DNA of 64,000 nucleotides. Source: Pectinophora gossypiella. Its lineage: Eukaryota > Arthropoda > Insecta > Lepidoptera > Gelechiidae. Every line of letters begins with the position of its first letter. The stretch's first letter is position 1. The notes below the pieces were generated by a model that worked only from the letters and a program-made list of their open reading frames with translations, had not been told where the DNA came from and did no database searches. Position numbers and translations under genes: made by a program. The stretch spans positions 4,030,001 through 4,094,000 of the forward strand of contig NC_065407.1 in NCBI RefSeq assembly GCF_024362695.1, written 5' to 3'. Below, in pieces: positions 48,401 to 57,797 of the stretch.

Positions 48401-51400
48401 TCCATCGGACGCCGCAACGGGATGGAATGTGTGAATAAAAACCCGAGGATTTGCAATTTTGCATTCAGCATCGGAAATGCTGATCGGGTTTGGTTGCATA
48501 CCGTATAAATAAATTTTACTCCGCTTGATACGTACCTACTTACTTCACCATGTCTCTAGCGTTATCACGTTTTCACACAGTCCGCTTACCTGACCTGAAG
48601 ATTTAACAGGTCCGATTTTGTACATAAGCGACTGCCAGATAGGCAGGCAGACCTGCTTACTTATATGTAAAGTTCATATATTTAAAAAATAAGTAATCGT
48701 TCTAAATTGCCGCATAGAATAAATAATAATAATACGTCGAGATCGGACACTCTCCGTCCCTCACATATTCTTACGATAGCGAGCGAGCGAGATAGAAGTG
48801 TAATATTATTACACTTTACTCTAAGTAGCCGTAAACCGATATAAGTAAAGAGAGCGCGCGCCGATTTTCTTTCTCGCTCACATTTACGCGGAAAATCGGC
48901 GGCACATGGTAAGAACGAGATTTTTAGTATCTGGGGCGTTAAAATGGCCACAATTTGTCATTTGCGCATATAAAAGTAGGTAAGTGCGCAAACAAATGTC
49001 AAATAGCAATATTGCTTTCTTAGATGAATTGCTTTGATGTGGCCATTTTAACCCCCCAGGACTGTGGTGGTGGCAGTAAACTGATGCGAGTAGGTAACTT
49101 CGAATGAGAAAATATCGAGTAGATAATTCTCTCGTCGGAAGGATTCCAGACAATATTGATCTTCTCTCTTTGTGAGTGTCTGTAAACCTATAACTGATAT
49201 AATATACACACATACATAAACTCACGCCTATTTCCCATCTGGGTAAGCAGAGACTATGAAATTTAATTTGTTACGATGCTCCACTTTTCTTGCTTTCTCT
49301 ATATTCATCAATCGTTTTATACACGCGCGCCGTTTTAAAGTTGTACTAAAACTTTTCTAACGATATCTCCTATTTGGTCAATGTACGTCCTTCTAGGTCT
49401 TCCTCTACCAGTCCTACCATCAACATTAAAAAGTAACAGTAGTAGTAGTAGTACTAGGTTGATATAGTAGGTAATATAATAAAACATTAAAATTTTCTTC
49501 TTTGCGAGACGATGGCGATCGATACTAAATTTTTGCTGACCAATAATTGGCCCGCTTAAGGCACTAGATTTCTAAGGCTTCCATTATAGTAAACAATTTA
49601 TCAGAGCGCTATACACAAATGGGTATAGTTTCCTAGGTCAAAGATAAGTTATTACATTCTGATAAGTAATTAAAGACAGATCTTAAGGTGACAAAAACCG
49701 TTTTTTTTTTTCTATTTAAATTCTTTATGGATTTTAATGAAGAGCTCGTTGGCGCAGCGGTTAACGCGCTCGGTCTGCGATTGTTGAAGTTAAACAACTT
49801 TCGCAAAGGCCGGTCATTAGATGGGTGACTTCGTGCTTCTGAAGGCACGTTAAGCCGTTGGTCCCGGCTGCATTAGCAGTCGTTAATAACCACCAATCCG
49901 CACTGGGCCCGCGTGATGGCTTAAGGCCCGATCTCCCTATCCATCCATAGGGAACCCCCGTGCCCCAGCAGTGGGGACATTAATGGGCTGATGATGATGA
50001 ATTTTAATAAAGAAAAATGCATTAATAAGTGCGACATTCTGTCACGTTTTATACGACGTCACATGTTGCTTTTTTATATAAATTCTACAGTAATTTCGTG
50101 TTTTGACGTTTAGTTAAAAAGTATTTGATTTGACTAGTTGGAAACTACCCTATTCTAGTGCTCGTACAAATGAATCTCAACTCTACACAAAATTAATGTC
50201 TTAAATGGAGATTAGGAGTTTGCGAAGGATTAGTACAGCCACTATAAATAATTTATCCCTAGACCAGCGTTTAGTACAGCTGTTTAGCTTTAGCCAAAGT
50301 AATTTTGATTTAAACTGTATTTTAGAGTTCGTTCTGCATTTGAAAAGCAGAGTTTGAATATAATCAGGCAGTTTTTTTATACTTTTAATGGGTATGTTCT
50401 TTGCCCTAGACTTGCCCGAAGGTATTGATGAGACCTAAGACGGAGCTCGCTCGCCCGGAAAGTGCCTGTTCATTTGGCCTTAAAAGCACCCGTGTGCAGA
50501 TAGCGGAAAAGACTGGATTGTCTTTATAAAACGTTTTTTTCGACATAACATATTGTAGATTTGCCGCAAACAGTATTAACTAATTGGCCGAAGTTATTAA
50601 ATGCCGGTGTAGATGAGACTGTGATTTTTATCAAAACTTTTATCTGACTTTTATTAAAATTTCTGTCAATTTCAAATTAGTCGAAAAGAAAAGAGACGAG
50701 TGATTTAAAGCTATGTGAAGTTGATGTGCAACGTGTAGTATAAAAAAAAACGAAGGCGGTCCTTTTCTTTTTTGTAGAATTTTTGACAGAGCATTTTTAT
50801 AAGTTATTTTTCAAGGCATTGTGTCTAAAATGTACTATAGTAACACGGGTTCCGCATAAAGTAGACGTCCGCCCAAAAAACTCTCTAGATTATAAAACAT
50901 ACTTAGAAGCGACGAAGATACTAAGCTTTTTTAAACAAATGAAAAACAATGCAATTTCAAAGTCAACACTTAGTGATATTACCTATAAATTACAACAGGT
51001 GGGTTAAAATGGCCACATCGAAGCAATTCATCTAAGAAAGCAATGTTGCATTTTGACATTTGCGCATATAAAAGTAAGTGCGCAATGCAAACAAAAACAA
51101 CCAGCACTTAGGTAATAAATAATATGGAAATCATAGAAGACCATTGCCGTTGGCAAGTCAAAGGTTACCAAGCAGAGCACTTTACGCGCATATTACACAC
51201 AGACCTCTAAGCTCAAAGGTAAAAGGTCAAAACGTACTTCTTGTTTGTTGACATCACCTTATTCCGCAAACATTATGTTCGAAAATTAAATTACCAAAAA
51301 AATAAAAACCGTGACAAATTCTGAACTCAAATATAAAGCGGAGTTCTATTTGCATGTTTTAAGCGTTGCTGTTGGCCCCCACGTCACTTTCAGGAGTCTT

Positions 51401-52124
51401 GTAATAAAAATAACATACAAAAATATAACATTCATTTACTCACGCCTATTTCTCACAATTTGTCATAATAAAATATACAGAAAAATGCTAAGATGATGAT
51501 GCAAAAAAGCTACGAAATTTTTCATTTGAATATATTAAGTTGCTGTTTTTTTACCCACTTTACACACACGCCCCTGTGATTTCTAATGAGGTGGGCAGAG
51601 TCACAAATACCTAAACAGAAGACAATTTGCAGGATATTATTGAGTTAACAACAAATTTCATACTGTAAATAACTAAAATAATCATTGATTCTGATTCCAG
51701 AGTACACACTATTTAATTTTATTTTATATACCTGTTATTTTCTTATCCGCCGAAAACGAAAGGGACGGGTAATCGACAGGCATAAAGTTAATGGAACACG
51801 TCAATTTAGGCAGAAATTTAAACACCCGTCTCAAAATTTTACATTGGCTAATAACCCGACAGAATTAAGTTGCTGCAGCAGACATAAATAACGCAATCTC
51901 TCCGTCTGTTTTGACGACATACCCTGAAAGAAATGCAGATAATCGCATTCAGTCTTTTGTTCACTCCCAGACTAGCACTGAAGCTATTTACATATATTTG
52001 TACGTAACAACAAAAGATAATATAATATTATTGTTTCCTAATCCGCTGTTCAGCGTAGCCTTCCAATTACGATGGCAATTTGAAAGAGCTAATCAAAGAC
52101 TTCGACAAAAGCGTTTGCGTATAA
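39423..52124 (+). CDS. Candidate four-exon gene, small unrecognised protein (131 aa)
   Basis: Proposed coding exons: 39423-39443 (MSPSYSQ, then donor GTTTGT), 44489-44576 (acceptor TTTTGTTTCAG, donor GTGAGT), 50778-50998 (acceptor CTTTTTTGTAG, donor GTGGGT) and 52059-52124 (acceptor GTTCAGCGTAG, stop TAA). All junctions keep frame. AATAAA follows the stop at 52143. The deduced protein has a short hydrophobic stretch (ISILVVLIYSW) near the N-terminus that could serve as a weak signal peptide. Then comes a charged, probably helical body with FKELDDVYYEFLTEHFYKLF, NSLDYKTYLEATKILSFFKQ and NLKELIKDFDKSVCV. I recognise no family. Exons 2 and 3 are the best supported; exon 1 is tiny and its donor weak; exon 4 has two usable acceptors. 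It might also be a pseudogene or part of a larger gene. Confidence 0.35.
39797..40131 (+). mobile_element. SINE-A, full length
   Basis: tRNA-like head CCTCCGTGGTCTAGTGGTTA, a GGTCCGGGTTAGATTCCCG box-B-like segment, then ATTGTCGAAATCACTCTGTG and GTCCGAAAAAGTAAGATGAT. The body has CCACCAACCCGCAGTGGAGC and the tail GGGGAGGCTTGTGCCCAGCA GTGGGACGTATATAGGCTG. The body and tail parallel the 5' region and 3' end of the RTE at 21.8-24.9 kb. Other copies: 43752-44060 (minus), 46682-46990, 52514-52780, 29993-30290 and 14325-14945. Confidence 0.8.
40132..41857. other. Repeat scraps and unassigned DNA
   Basis: About 40300-40440 is a repeat with GGGGTGGGCAGAGCCACAAA. An 89-codon frame (41315-41584) has no recognisable motif and no clear splice context, so it is not called. 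About 41660-41720 is a small LINE family-D scrap. Confidence 0.4.
41858..42394. mobile_element. Two FB1 fold-back MITEs as a pair, second one interrupted
   Basis: The first palindrome spans about 41858-42070, the second about 42108-42394. The spacer has AAGTACGTACTTACAGG. The second copy contains a foreign piece at about 42181-42265 with CCTGTATCCACCCACTGC, resembling a retroelement 3' tail. Confidence 0.7.
42716..42885 (+). mobile_element. LINE ORF2 C-terminal fragment, family C
   Basis: Carries GTCCTTAGAAAAGG, GGCGTGCGTGTATGAAGCGA and CTCTGCTTACCCCGGTGGGA, matching the copies at 1228 and 47459. Truncated. Confidence 0.6.
42886..43750. other. No feature recognised
   Basis: Unassigned AT-rich DNA, inside intron 1 of the proposed small gene. 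Confidence 0.4.
43752..44060 (-). mobile_element. SINE-A, minus orientation
   Basis: The minus strand reads the SINE-A head (CCTCTGTGGTCTAGTGGTTG), body (GATCACCTGATTGTCCGAAA) and RTE-like tail (GGGAGGCCTGTGCCCAACAA). Confidence 0.75.
44169..44460 (+). mobile_element. SINE-B, full length
   Basis: GAGCTCGGTGGCGCAGCGGT head through CCCCAGCAGTGGGGACGTTA and a short TGATGA tail. It ends only about 28 bp upstream of the proposed exon at 44489, so its insertion lies next to the polypyrimidine tract. Confidence 0.8.
44745..44905. mobile_element. Palindromic MITE, family M3
   Basis: CTGGGGGGTTAAAATGGCCA at the left and TGGCCATTTTAACCCCCTG at the right, with mirrored GCAATTCATCTAAGAAA arms and a TTTGACATTTGCGCA interior. 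About 160 bp, noncoding. Other copies: 48931-49060, 50996-51090 (left part) and 56098-56147 (right part). Confidence 0.75.
44906..45680. other. No feature recognised
   Basis: Unassigned AT-rich DNA, inside intron 2 of the proposed small gene. Confidence 0.4.
45682..46250. mobile_element. Nested LINE tails, families C and D
   Basis: A plus-strand family-C tail (about 45682-45740) is cut by a minus-strand family-D tail (about 45742-45958) and resumes at about 45965 with AAGCAAATGGAATTCCATAA. A second family-C tail in minus orientation follows at 46062-46250. This orders the insertions: C before D. Confidence 0.6.
46377..46990. mobile_element. Short repeat followed by diverged SINE-A
   Basis: About 46377-46450 is a CTTCTGTAAAAA-type repeat. 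About 46682-46990 has the SINE-A box-B-like GGGTTCGAATCCCGGTGGGG, GATTGTCCGAAAGTAAAATG and CCAAGGTTGATGAGGT. The tail resembles the 52514 copy rather than the RTE-tailed copies. Confidence 0.5.
47459..47892. mobile_element. LINE family-C tail and partial M2 MITE
   Basis: About 47459-47615 is a plus-strand family-C tail. About 47752-47892 carries the M2 end motif (GGAAATGACAGATATAACTT and GTGTGTACTGG) without its partner end. Confidence 0.5.
47893..48930. other. Unassigned DNA with one short repeat
   Basis: About 48565-48640 is a CTTCTGTAAAAA-type repeat in reverse. About 48730-48900 is relatively GC-rich with GAGCGAGCGAG and CCGATTTTC motifs, possibly part of a DNA transposon related to 54430-54790. 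No gene. Confidence 0.4.
48931..49060. mobile_element. Palindromic MITE, family M3
   Basis: CTGGGGCGTTAAAATGGCCA to TGGCCATTTTAACCCCCCAGG; slightly shorter than the 44745 copy because part of the left arm is missing. Confidence 0.7.
49208..49430 (-). mobile_element. LINE ORF2 C-terminal fragment, family C
   Basis: The minus strand carries degraded copies of the RRACMKRLM-type tail, preceded by GRGRPRRTY-like coding. Truncated and frameshifted. Confidence 0.55.
49740..50001 (+). mobile_element. SINE-B with a shortened middle
   Basis: Matches 17502-17796 but lacks the poly-A-containing middle: GGGTGAC runs into TTCGTGCTTCTGAAGGCACG. The tail is CCCCAGCAGTGGGGACATTA followed by TGATGATGA. Confidence 0.75.
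50002..50777. other. No feature recognised
   Basis: Unassigned AT-rich DNA, inside intron 2 of the proposed small gene. Confidence 0.4.
50996..51090. mobile_element. M3 MITE left part, overlapping a candidate splice donor
   Basis: GGGTTAAAATGGCCACATCG and AAGCAATTCATCTAAGAAAG match the left half of M3. The expected terminus CTGGGGGGTTA reads CAGGTGGGTTA here, so the GT of the proposed donor at 50999 lies inside the MITE end. Confidence 0.6.
51690..51885 (+). mobile_element. M2 MITE, 3' truncated
   Basis: CTGATTCCAGAGTACACACT then TTAATTTTATTTTATATACC at the left end, with GGGACGGGTAATCGACAGG inside. It stops shortly after AATAACCCGACAGAATTAAG. Confidence 0.6.
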
Positions 52125-52142
52125 AGAAACCGTGATGAAAAT

Positions 52143-52148
52143 AATAAA
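52143..52148 (+). terminator. Polyadenylation signal AATAAA
   Basis: A canonical AATAAA 18 bases after the proposed stop of the small gene. Such hexamers are common in AT-rich DNA, so this supports the gene model only weakly. Confidence 0.35.
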
Positions 52149-52513
52149 AAACACACTGTCAAGAAACACAAAGAAAACAATTTCTCTTGTGTTTAGATAG
52201 GTACGGTGAAAGAGGCAATTACGATGTAATGAATTCCATATAAAAAGGCTCGATCTTCCCATTTAGCTCACTATTGTTGCTTTTCGACACCGTTGAGTAA
52301 AATACAAATGCTTTGTTATGTTAATGGCTTTTTGGCGGAATAATTTTAAACATTGAGTTCAACGATTCGAATTCATATTTGCTTCGACGATACCTAATTG
52401 ATATCAAGTAGTTTCCAGGATTTGTGCTCGGTCTCAAAATCAAGATCAAGCTCGCTCTAAGCTCGTATTGATGCGGGGCGGACAGTGTTTTTAACTGAAT
52501 TTTAATTTATGCG

Positions 52514-52780
52514 GTCTCCGTGGTCCAGTGGTTGAGCTTAGTGCTCACGATCCGGAGGTTCCGGGTTCGAATCCCGGTGGGGACAAATCACAAAAATCAG
52601 TTTGGACATTACAGGTTGATGTGATCATCCAAAAAGTAAGATGATCCGTGCTTCCGAAGGCATGTTAGTAAGTAGTCGTTACATGAGCCTTCACAGGGGC
52701 CTTTGGCGGTTCAATAATAATCCTGACACCAAGGTTGATGTGGTTGGTAATCCATCTCACAACCGACACGATAGAAGAAG
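52514..52780 (+). mobile_element. SINE-A, tail variant
   Basis: GGTCTCCGTGGTCCAGTGGT head, GGTTCGAATCCCGGTGGGGA box-B-like segment and GTAAGATGATCCGTGCTTCC body. The tail has GGGGCCTTTGGCGGTTCAAT and CACAACCGACACGATAGAAG instead of the RTE-like end. Confidence 0.7.
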
Positions 52781-52892
52781 AGTTTATGTAGTATTAGTTT
52801 TTATGTTATGACTACATACCACGTGCGTCTACAATTTTTTTCCAATTCCATGTCGTTCTGGCCACCCTAATAGGGATACACAAGGTTCTTTA

Positions 52893-53222
52893 TACAAGGT
52901 TTTAGTGACATCGTAACGAAAACTTTGAGGGATGATTCACACCTTTATTCTGAGTAGTTATCAAGTGGAATTTTCCGTCGCAAAAGTGTGGAACTGAAAA
53001 CAATTAAAAAAAAACAATAAAATTTTCATGAATTTTTCGACAGGAAATCCCACTTGATATCAAGTGGAATTTTCCATTGCCAAGGTAAAGAACATAAATT
53101 AAAAAAAAAAACACAAAAATGTCATGAATTTTGTGACGGGAAATTCCATTTAATATTAACTCAGAATCATGGTCTGAATCATCCCCCTGAGTATTCGTTA
53201 CAATGTCACTAACAGCCTGTAT
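52893..53222. mobile_element. FB1 MITE, composite with doubled arms
   Basis: TACAAGGTTTTAGTGACATC at the left and TCACTAACAGCCTGTAT at the right. The interior has two loop regions and the ATCAAGTGGAATTTTCC arm motif more than once, as if two copies had fused without a spacer. Confidence 0.65.
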
Positions 53223-53639
53223 ACTTTCTTATGTATTTCACTGATAAAAAAGCGACCACCTTTAACTGTATCCGTTGGAACTAATTCAAACCTCATTTCA
53301 GTTGTGTAAAGTTTGTTTTAATTTAACATTTGATATTCGACTAGCGTTTAATATCCGCAGTGAAAAGGTTAAATGGAAGCTTTAGGCGAGTGGAGTGAAG
53401 TTGTGGAGTTTGATTGAATAATGAAACAGTACTTATAATATGTATAAGTGGGGTGTGTGGTGAGAAAATATACGTACCGTGTATGGATGGGTGGTATATT
53501 TTGTATAACAGGAAGACAGTTGCTGAAATTATATACTACTGCGTAAGAAACAGGTTGATAATTTTGACCTCTTCTTCTTCTTCTTCTATCGTGTGGGTTG
53601 ATGAGGTTGGTACACCACCTCACAACAAATATATATATA

Positions 53640-54050
53640 TTATATACACGTCCTACTGTTACATCCCTCAATCAACCGGAGGGCGTATGGACCATACTCC
53701 ACCACGCTGCTCCTCTGCAGGTTGGTTATCAACAAGAGTTTGACAATCATCATCATTAATTTAAGAGCCAAGTCAGTGTAGCATTTTGCATTATTGTCTA
53801 TCAACGGCCAACTTTACACTTCCTTATAAGACACTACGTTCGATCTTTGATTTGTTCTATGTAAGCTTGTCTTCGTTTGCCCTTTCCTCTCTTTCCTTCT
53901 AGGTGCACGGAATTATCTTAGTTTTTCAGACAATCAATGGACAGTCTCGTAAAATTATTTCGACAATGTCCCCACCGGGAATCGAACCCGGACTTCCAGA
54001 TCGTGAGCCTAACGCTCTTACTTACCACTAAACCACGGAGGCTGTTAGCG
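53640..54050 (-). mobile_element. SINE-A tail, LINE family-D tail and SINE-A head
   Basis: About 53660-53750 is a SINE-A tail in minus orientation. About 53755-53905 is a minus family-D tail. About 53960-54045 is the tRNA-like head of SINE-A in minus orientation (CCTCCGTGGTTTAGTGGTAA, then GTCCGGGTTCGATTCCCGGT). Confidence 0.6.
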
Positions 54051-54429
54051 TAGGTACATAGTAATGTCATATTCTTAATGTTAGTAGAATAGAATTCAAC
54101 GAACTTATATCGGCACTTGATGATCGAATGTGTGTTCCCTTGGTAAATTAACGCATTATGCAAGCTCATGACAATGTAAGCTTACTCATCAGATAACCCT
54201 ATACAAGCGCAGAGGAAGGGTTTCGTCATTAATGGCATTGTAACAAGACAATAACTAACCTTGTAGGATAGTACGCTCACTTGGCGCCATTGTTTTGACA
54301 TCATGCCAGTAAAAGGTCTAAAAGGTACTTCATACAAAAAACCTTGTTTCACACAGACACTACACATTGACGTTATCGTACACGTATCTGTGTGTGTGAT
54401 GTCTGACGCCCATACGGTTGTAGACTAAA

Positions 54430-54790
54430 CCACACACCGGACACTCCATAGAAAAATCTCATTCTAATCGCGTGCTGCCTTACCGCGTGAGAACGAGACA
54501 ATCTGCGCGCGATCCCACTTACTGCTTAGCAACTTACGCCCACTTAGACTAAAGTGAGACGCAGAGGGGCGGGTAAATGTAACTTAGCGCGCGAAACGAT
54601 TTGGTGCGGGGCGGAGAGTGTCCCTTCTATACGTAGTATTATTCTTTATTCTATGACCTATTCTTTATCCTATGACTAAAGTAAGACCGGGAGAGGGGGT
54701 GAGGTAATTCTAGCTCAGCCGCTGGTGGGGAGCGGAGAGTTGTCGTTTTATACTTATTCTTTGCTTTTTACCTCTTGCACGGGATTAATA
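54430..54790. other. GC-rich block, possible DNA transposon remnant
   Basis: Repeated GGGGCGGAGAG and GGGAGCGGAGAGT motifs and two TTCTTTAT-CTATGAC segments. Part is the reverse complement of 18440-18480. No coding frame. Confidence 0.35.
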
Positions 54791-56923
54791 AAATTAAACC
54801 ATTTTTAAATAGGTATATCTAGTAAGCATGCATTAATTTTGACAATTTATTTTTTTATGAATAAAAGCGGCAACGTGTAGTAAGCTCCTTACCCCCATAT
54901 CACATAACATAACATAACAAATACTTTATTGCACAAACAGGAAAAAACAAAATACAAAACAAAAGAGAAATTGAATTAGTACAATAGGCGGCCTTATTGG
55001 TAAGTAGCAATCTCTTCCAGGCAACCACTTACTCACTCACTTACACTTAAACACACTCACGTCACTTTAGAGTAAAATTAAAAAAACAGTCTTCCGTAAA
55101 TCCAAAAAGCAATTACATATTACAAAATCGTTAAAAGCCAAATTAAAAAGGAAACTAAGATCTTTAGTAGATTTTTTGCAGATTGATAATTATGAATATA
55201 GAGGCGTCAACAACATTTATTAGAAAATTTCCAGAATAACGCGGATCATTTTCTTTATTCAATACCTACTGGCAGCATTATTAAGAATTCTTCGAATTTG
55301 AATCGAGAACCACTCGTCAATAAGGCGTCGGATAGAAAATAAACATTTCAACTTTGCTTTGAGCAGACTCCCATTGTGCCTGTATAATTTATCACTTGTT
55401 TACGCGAGGAAGTCATTTGAAATATTTTCCACTCCTACATTTTGAAAGGGATCTAAATGCGTGTTGAAATAAGTCACCACATTGTTTGAATATTAAAACG
55501 TTTTGCCTGACACGAGGGACCGTATTTTATCAATTCATACCTAAGATGACGCGCAGGAATCCTTGATATATAATAATTTTATACCAAAGTTCGTTTGTAC
55601 GTAAGTATTAAATACAAACTTATTTTATCCCTTTATCACCATAATCATCCTGTGGTTTCATCATATCCATAATATTCGCATATTCGCCTTCACATCAACA
55701 GTGCTAGCAAGTTGTCTTCGATTATTTGTAGTTCTGGCCACCCGATTGGGGATTACAGGCATGAGTTTGTGTATGTATGTATCTAAAGAGAAGTAGTTGA
55801 GATTTTACTCTAATTATTATAATGCTTACCATCAAAATTATGACGAAAACAAGAGTTAATAATAATGTATGTTTATGAAGCTTAGGTATCCATCAAAACT
55901 TTGCCAGAAAACTAAGTAAAACAAACTTCATGAATTCGAAAGTTTTTGAGGAATTAATAATATTTTAGTAAGAAACTAAGTTCGTGGTACGGAACTCACT
56001 GCGAAGTAATCGAAAAGGTAAGTTTGCTTATCCCATGCTTTCAACGAAATTTGTTTTACATATCGAAAATGGATCTGCAGAAGTAACATTTTGGTATACA
56101 TTGCATTCTTAGATGAATTGTTTCGATGTGCATTTTAACCCCCCAGGTTTTTAGCAGAAAAAAGTGAAGGTATTCATTCTTAAAAGCTTATTGCATGTAG
56201 TACATACATACATAAAGGCAAACTAATCACCCACCAGTCAACTGACAACACCCAGAAACGTCAATTTGGTCATCATCTTTCTAGCGTTATCCCGTTTTCA
56301 CAAGGTCCGTTTCCCTAACCTGAAGATTTGACAGGTCCCGTTTTTTACAGAAGCTGCATAGTCAATTCGGTACAATTATATAATTATTTAATCAAGTAAA
56401 TTATATATTGTTGTTATAACGTGTATTTAATTATTATTTTGTGGAACATGTTAAAAAAAAAATATCTGTTAGAAGAAATAAAATTTTATTTAAATATTCA
56501 CTTTGCCTCGGGAAATTCTTTTGAAATTCGGTTGGTTCTGGGTTCTGAAATACGCAGCAAACTTCTCGCTTTATACATCCTGTATAGCCACATAGCAAGA
56601 CGTGCTAGAAATATGAACCAGTACCTACTTTTATAAGTTCTTCGTGGAAGAAATATTATTAGGTCCACATTTTCGGCCTGGTTTATTATAGTGGTGTAGA
56701 ATATTATATCAAAATATGTTTGGTTGCTGTTGGCTTCACGTCATAATTAAGGGTTTAGGGTACGACTTCGGGCTTGTTACATATTATGCGCTCTCTCTTA
56801 TAAAAAATGAAAAAAGAATATCAAAATTATGTGGATACGTTTATCGCGACTACACACAACCTCAGCCCAAGTTGCGCAAATCATGAGTTATGTCTGTACA
56901 CAGCAGTCAATAAAAAAGCTAAA
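54791..56923. other. AT-rich DNA with small repeat pieces
   Basis: About 54900-54970 is a LINE 3' tail with ACATAACATAACA, about 56098-56147 the right end of an M3 MITE, and about 56279-56358 a CTTCTGTAAAAA-type repeat. No gene is supported. Confidence 0.4.
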
Positions 56924-57155
56924 TACAGAGGTGTTAGTGACATCGTAACGAATACTGAGGGGTTGAGTCGGACCATGATTCTGAGTTGATATCAAGTGGA
57001 ATTTCCAGTCGGAAAATTCATGAGAAAATTTAAGTATTTTCAAATTATTTTCAGTTTCACACTTTTGCGACGGAAAATTTCACTTGGTATCAACTCAGAA
57101 TCATGGTCTGAATTATCTCTCAATGTTTTCGTTGCCTTGTCACTAACATCCTATG
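56924..57155. mobile_element. Fold-back MITE, family FB1
   Basis: TACAGAGGTGTTAGTGACAT to GTCACTAACATCCTATG with mirrored arms. It lies about 16 bp upstream of the BEL 5' LTR. Confidence 0.75.
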
Positions 57156-57171
57156 TATATTAGATACTATA

Positions 57172-57605
57172 TGTGCCGGACGACGCCCAGAACGATCTCA
57201 TAGTTTAACAAATTATTGTAAATAACTTAGATTTTGAAATAAAGATATAGATAGTTAAATAAGTATAGTTAAGAAAATATTGTGATAACGATTGTATGTG
57301 ATATTATTATTTTTGTTCCAATAAATTACACTCACCTCATTCGCGGCGCCGTCTCGTCTTAACGCGCGCAAGGCCCACTAGTTGCGAACCGTAAAATCGT
57401 ATATGACTAGGGCGAGACGGCGTCGAAAACACACACAATTCGCACACCTCGCAACTCGAGGTTTATTTTTAGGAAGGTCGCAATAGGACCTTACACAACA
57501 TAGCTTAGGTACAGACACAACTGTACAGAAATGAATCTTAAATAGTTGTTTTTATTTAGAACCAGCATCCCATAGAACATAGCGTGCGGTTTACAGTCCC
57601 GTACA
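57172..57605 (+). repeat. 5' LTR of the BEL element
   Basis: 434 bp, starting TGTGCCGG and ending GTACA directly before the primer binding site, which gives the TG...CA boundaries. AATAAA occurs at 57238-57243 and 57320-57325. A GC-rich hairpin follows with a perfect 10-bp stem, CGCCGTCTCG (57347-57356) and CGAGACGGCG (57413-57422), which would lie in the R/U5 part of the transcript. The partner LTR is outside the window. Confidence 0.75.
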
Positions 57606-57606
57606 T

Positions 57607-57623
57607 TGGTCCTTCGAGCCGGA
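57607..57623 (+). promoter_or_regulatory. Primer binding site, tRNA-Tyr type
   Basis: TGGTCCTTCGAGCCGGA is the exact complement of the 17-nt 3' end (with CCA) of the animal tRNA-Tyr as I recall it (TCCGGCTCGAAGGA plus CCA). It sits one base after the LTR. Its last five bases overlap the first hairpin of the leader array. Confidence 0.85.
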
Positions 57624-57789
57624 TAACAGCCGGATAGAACATAGAAGATTCCGAATAACAGTCGGATATCGAAAACATAGTTCCGAACAACAGTCGGAAA
57701 ACCTATAGTACAACTCGGATAACAGCCGGGTATAGTTAAATCCCGGGTAACAGCCGGGATACAGGAGTGTCTGGACAACAGCCAGACAC
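57619..57789 (+). promoter_or_regulatory. Array of six RNA hairpins with a shared 7-nt loop
   Basis: Loops at 57623-57629 (ATAACAG), 57655-57661 (ATAACAG), 57687-57693 (ACAACAG), 57719-57725 (ATAACAG), 57747-57753 (GTAACAG) and 57775-57781 (ACAACAG). Stems: CCGG/CCGG, TCCGA/TCGGA, TTCCGA/TCGGAA, CTCGG/CCGGG, TCCCGG/CCGGGA, GTGTCTGG/CCAGACAC. Stem sequences change but pairing is kept, while the loops are nearly fixed. Loop starts are 32, 32, 32, 28 and 28 bases apart. The array ends 8 bases before the Gag-Pol ATG. Function unknown: packaging, dimerisation or protein binding are possibilities. Confidence 0.8.
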
Positions 57790-57797
57790 GACACAGT

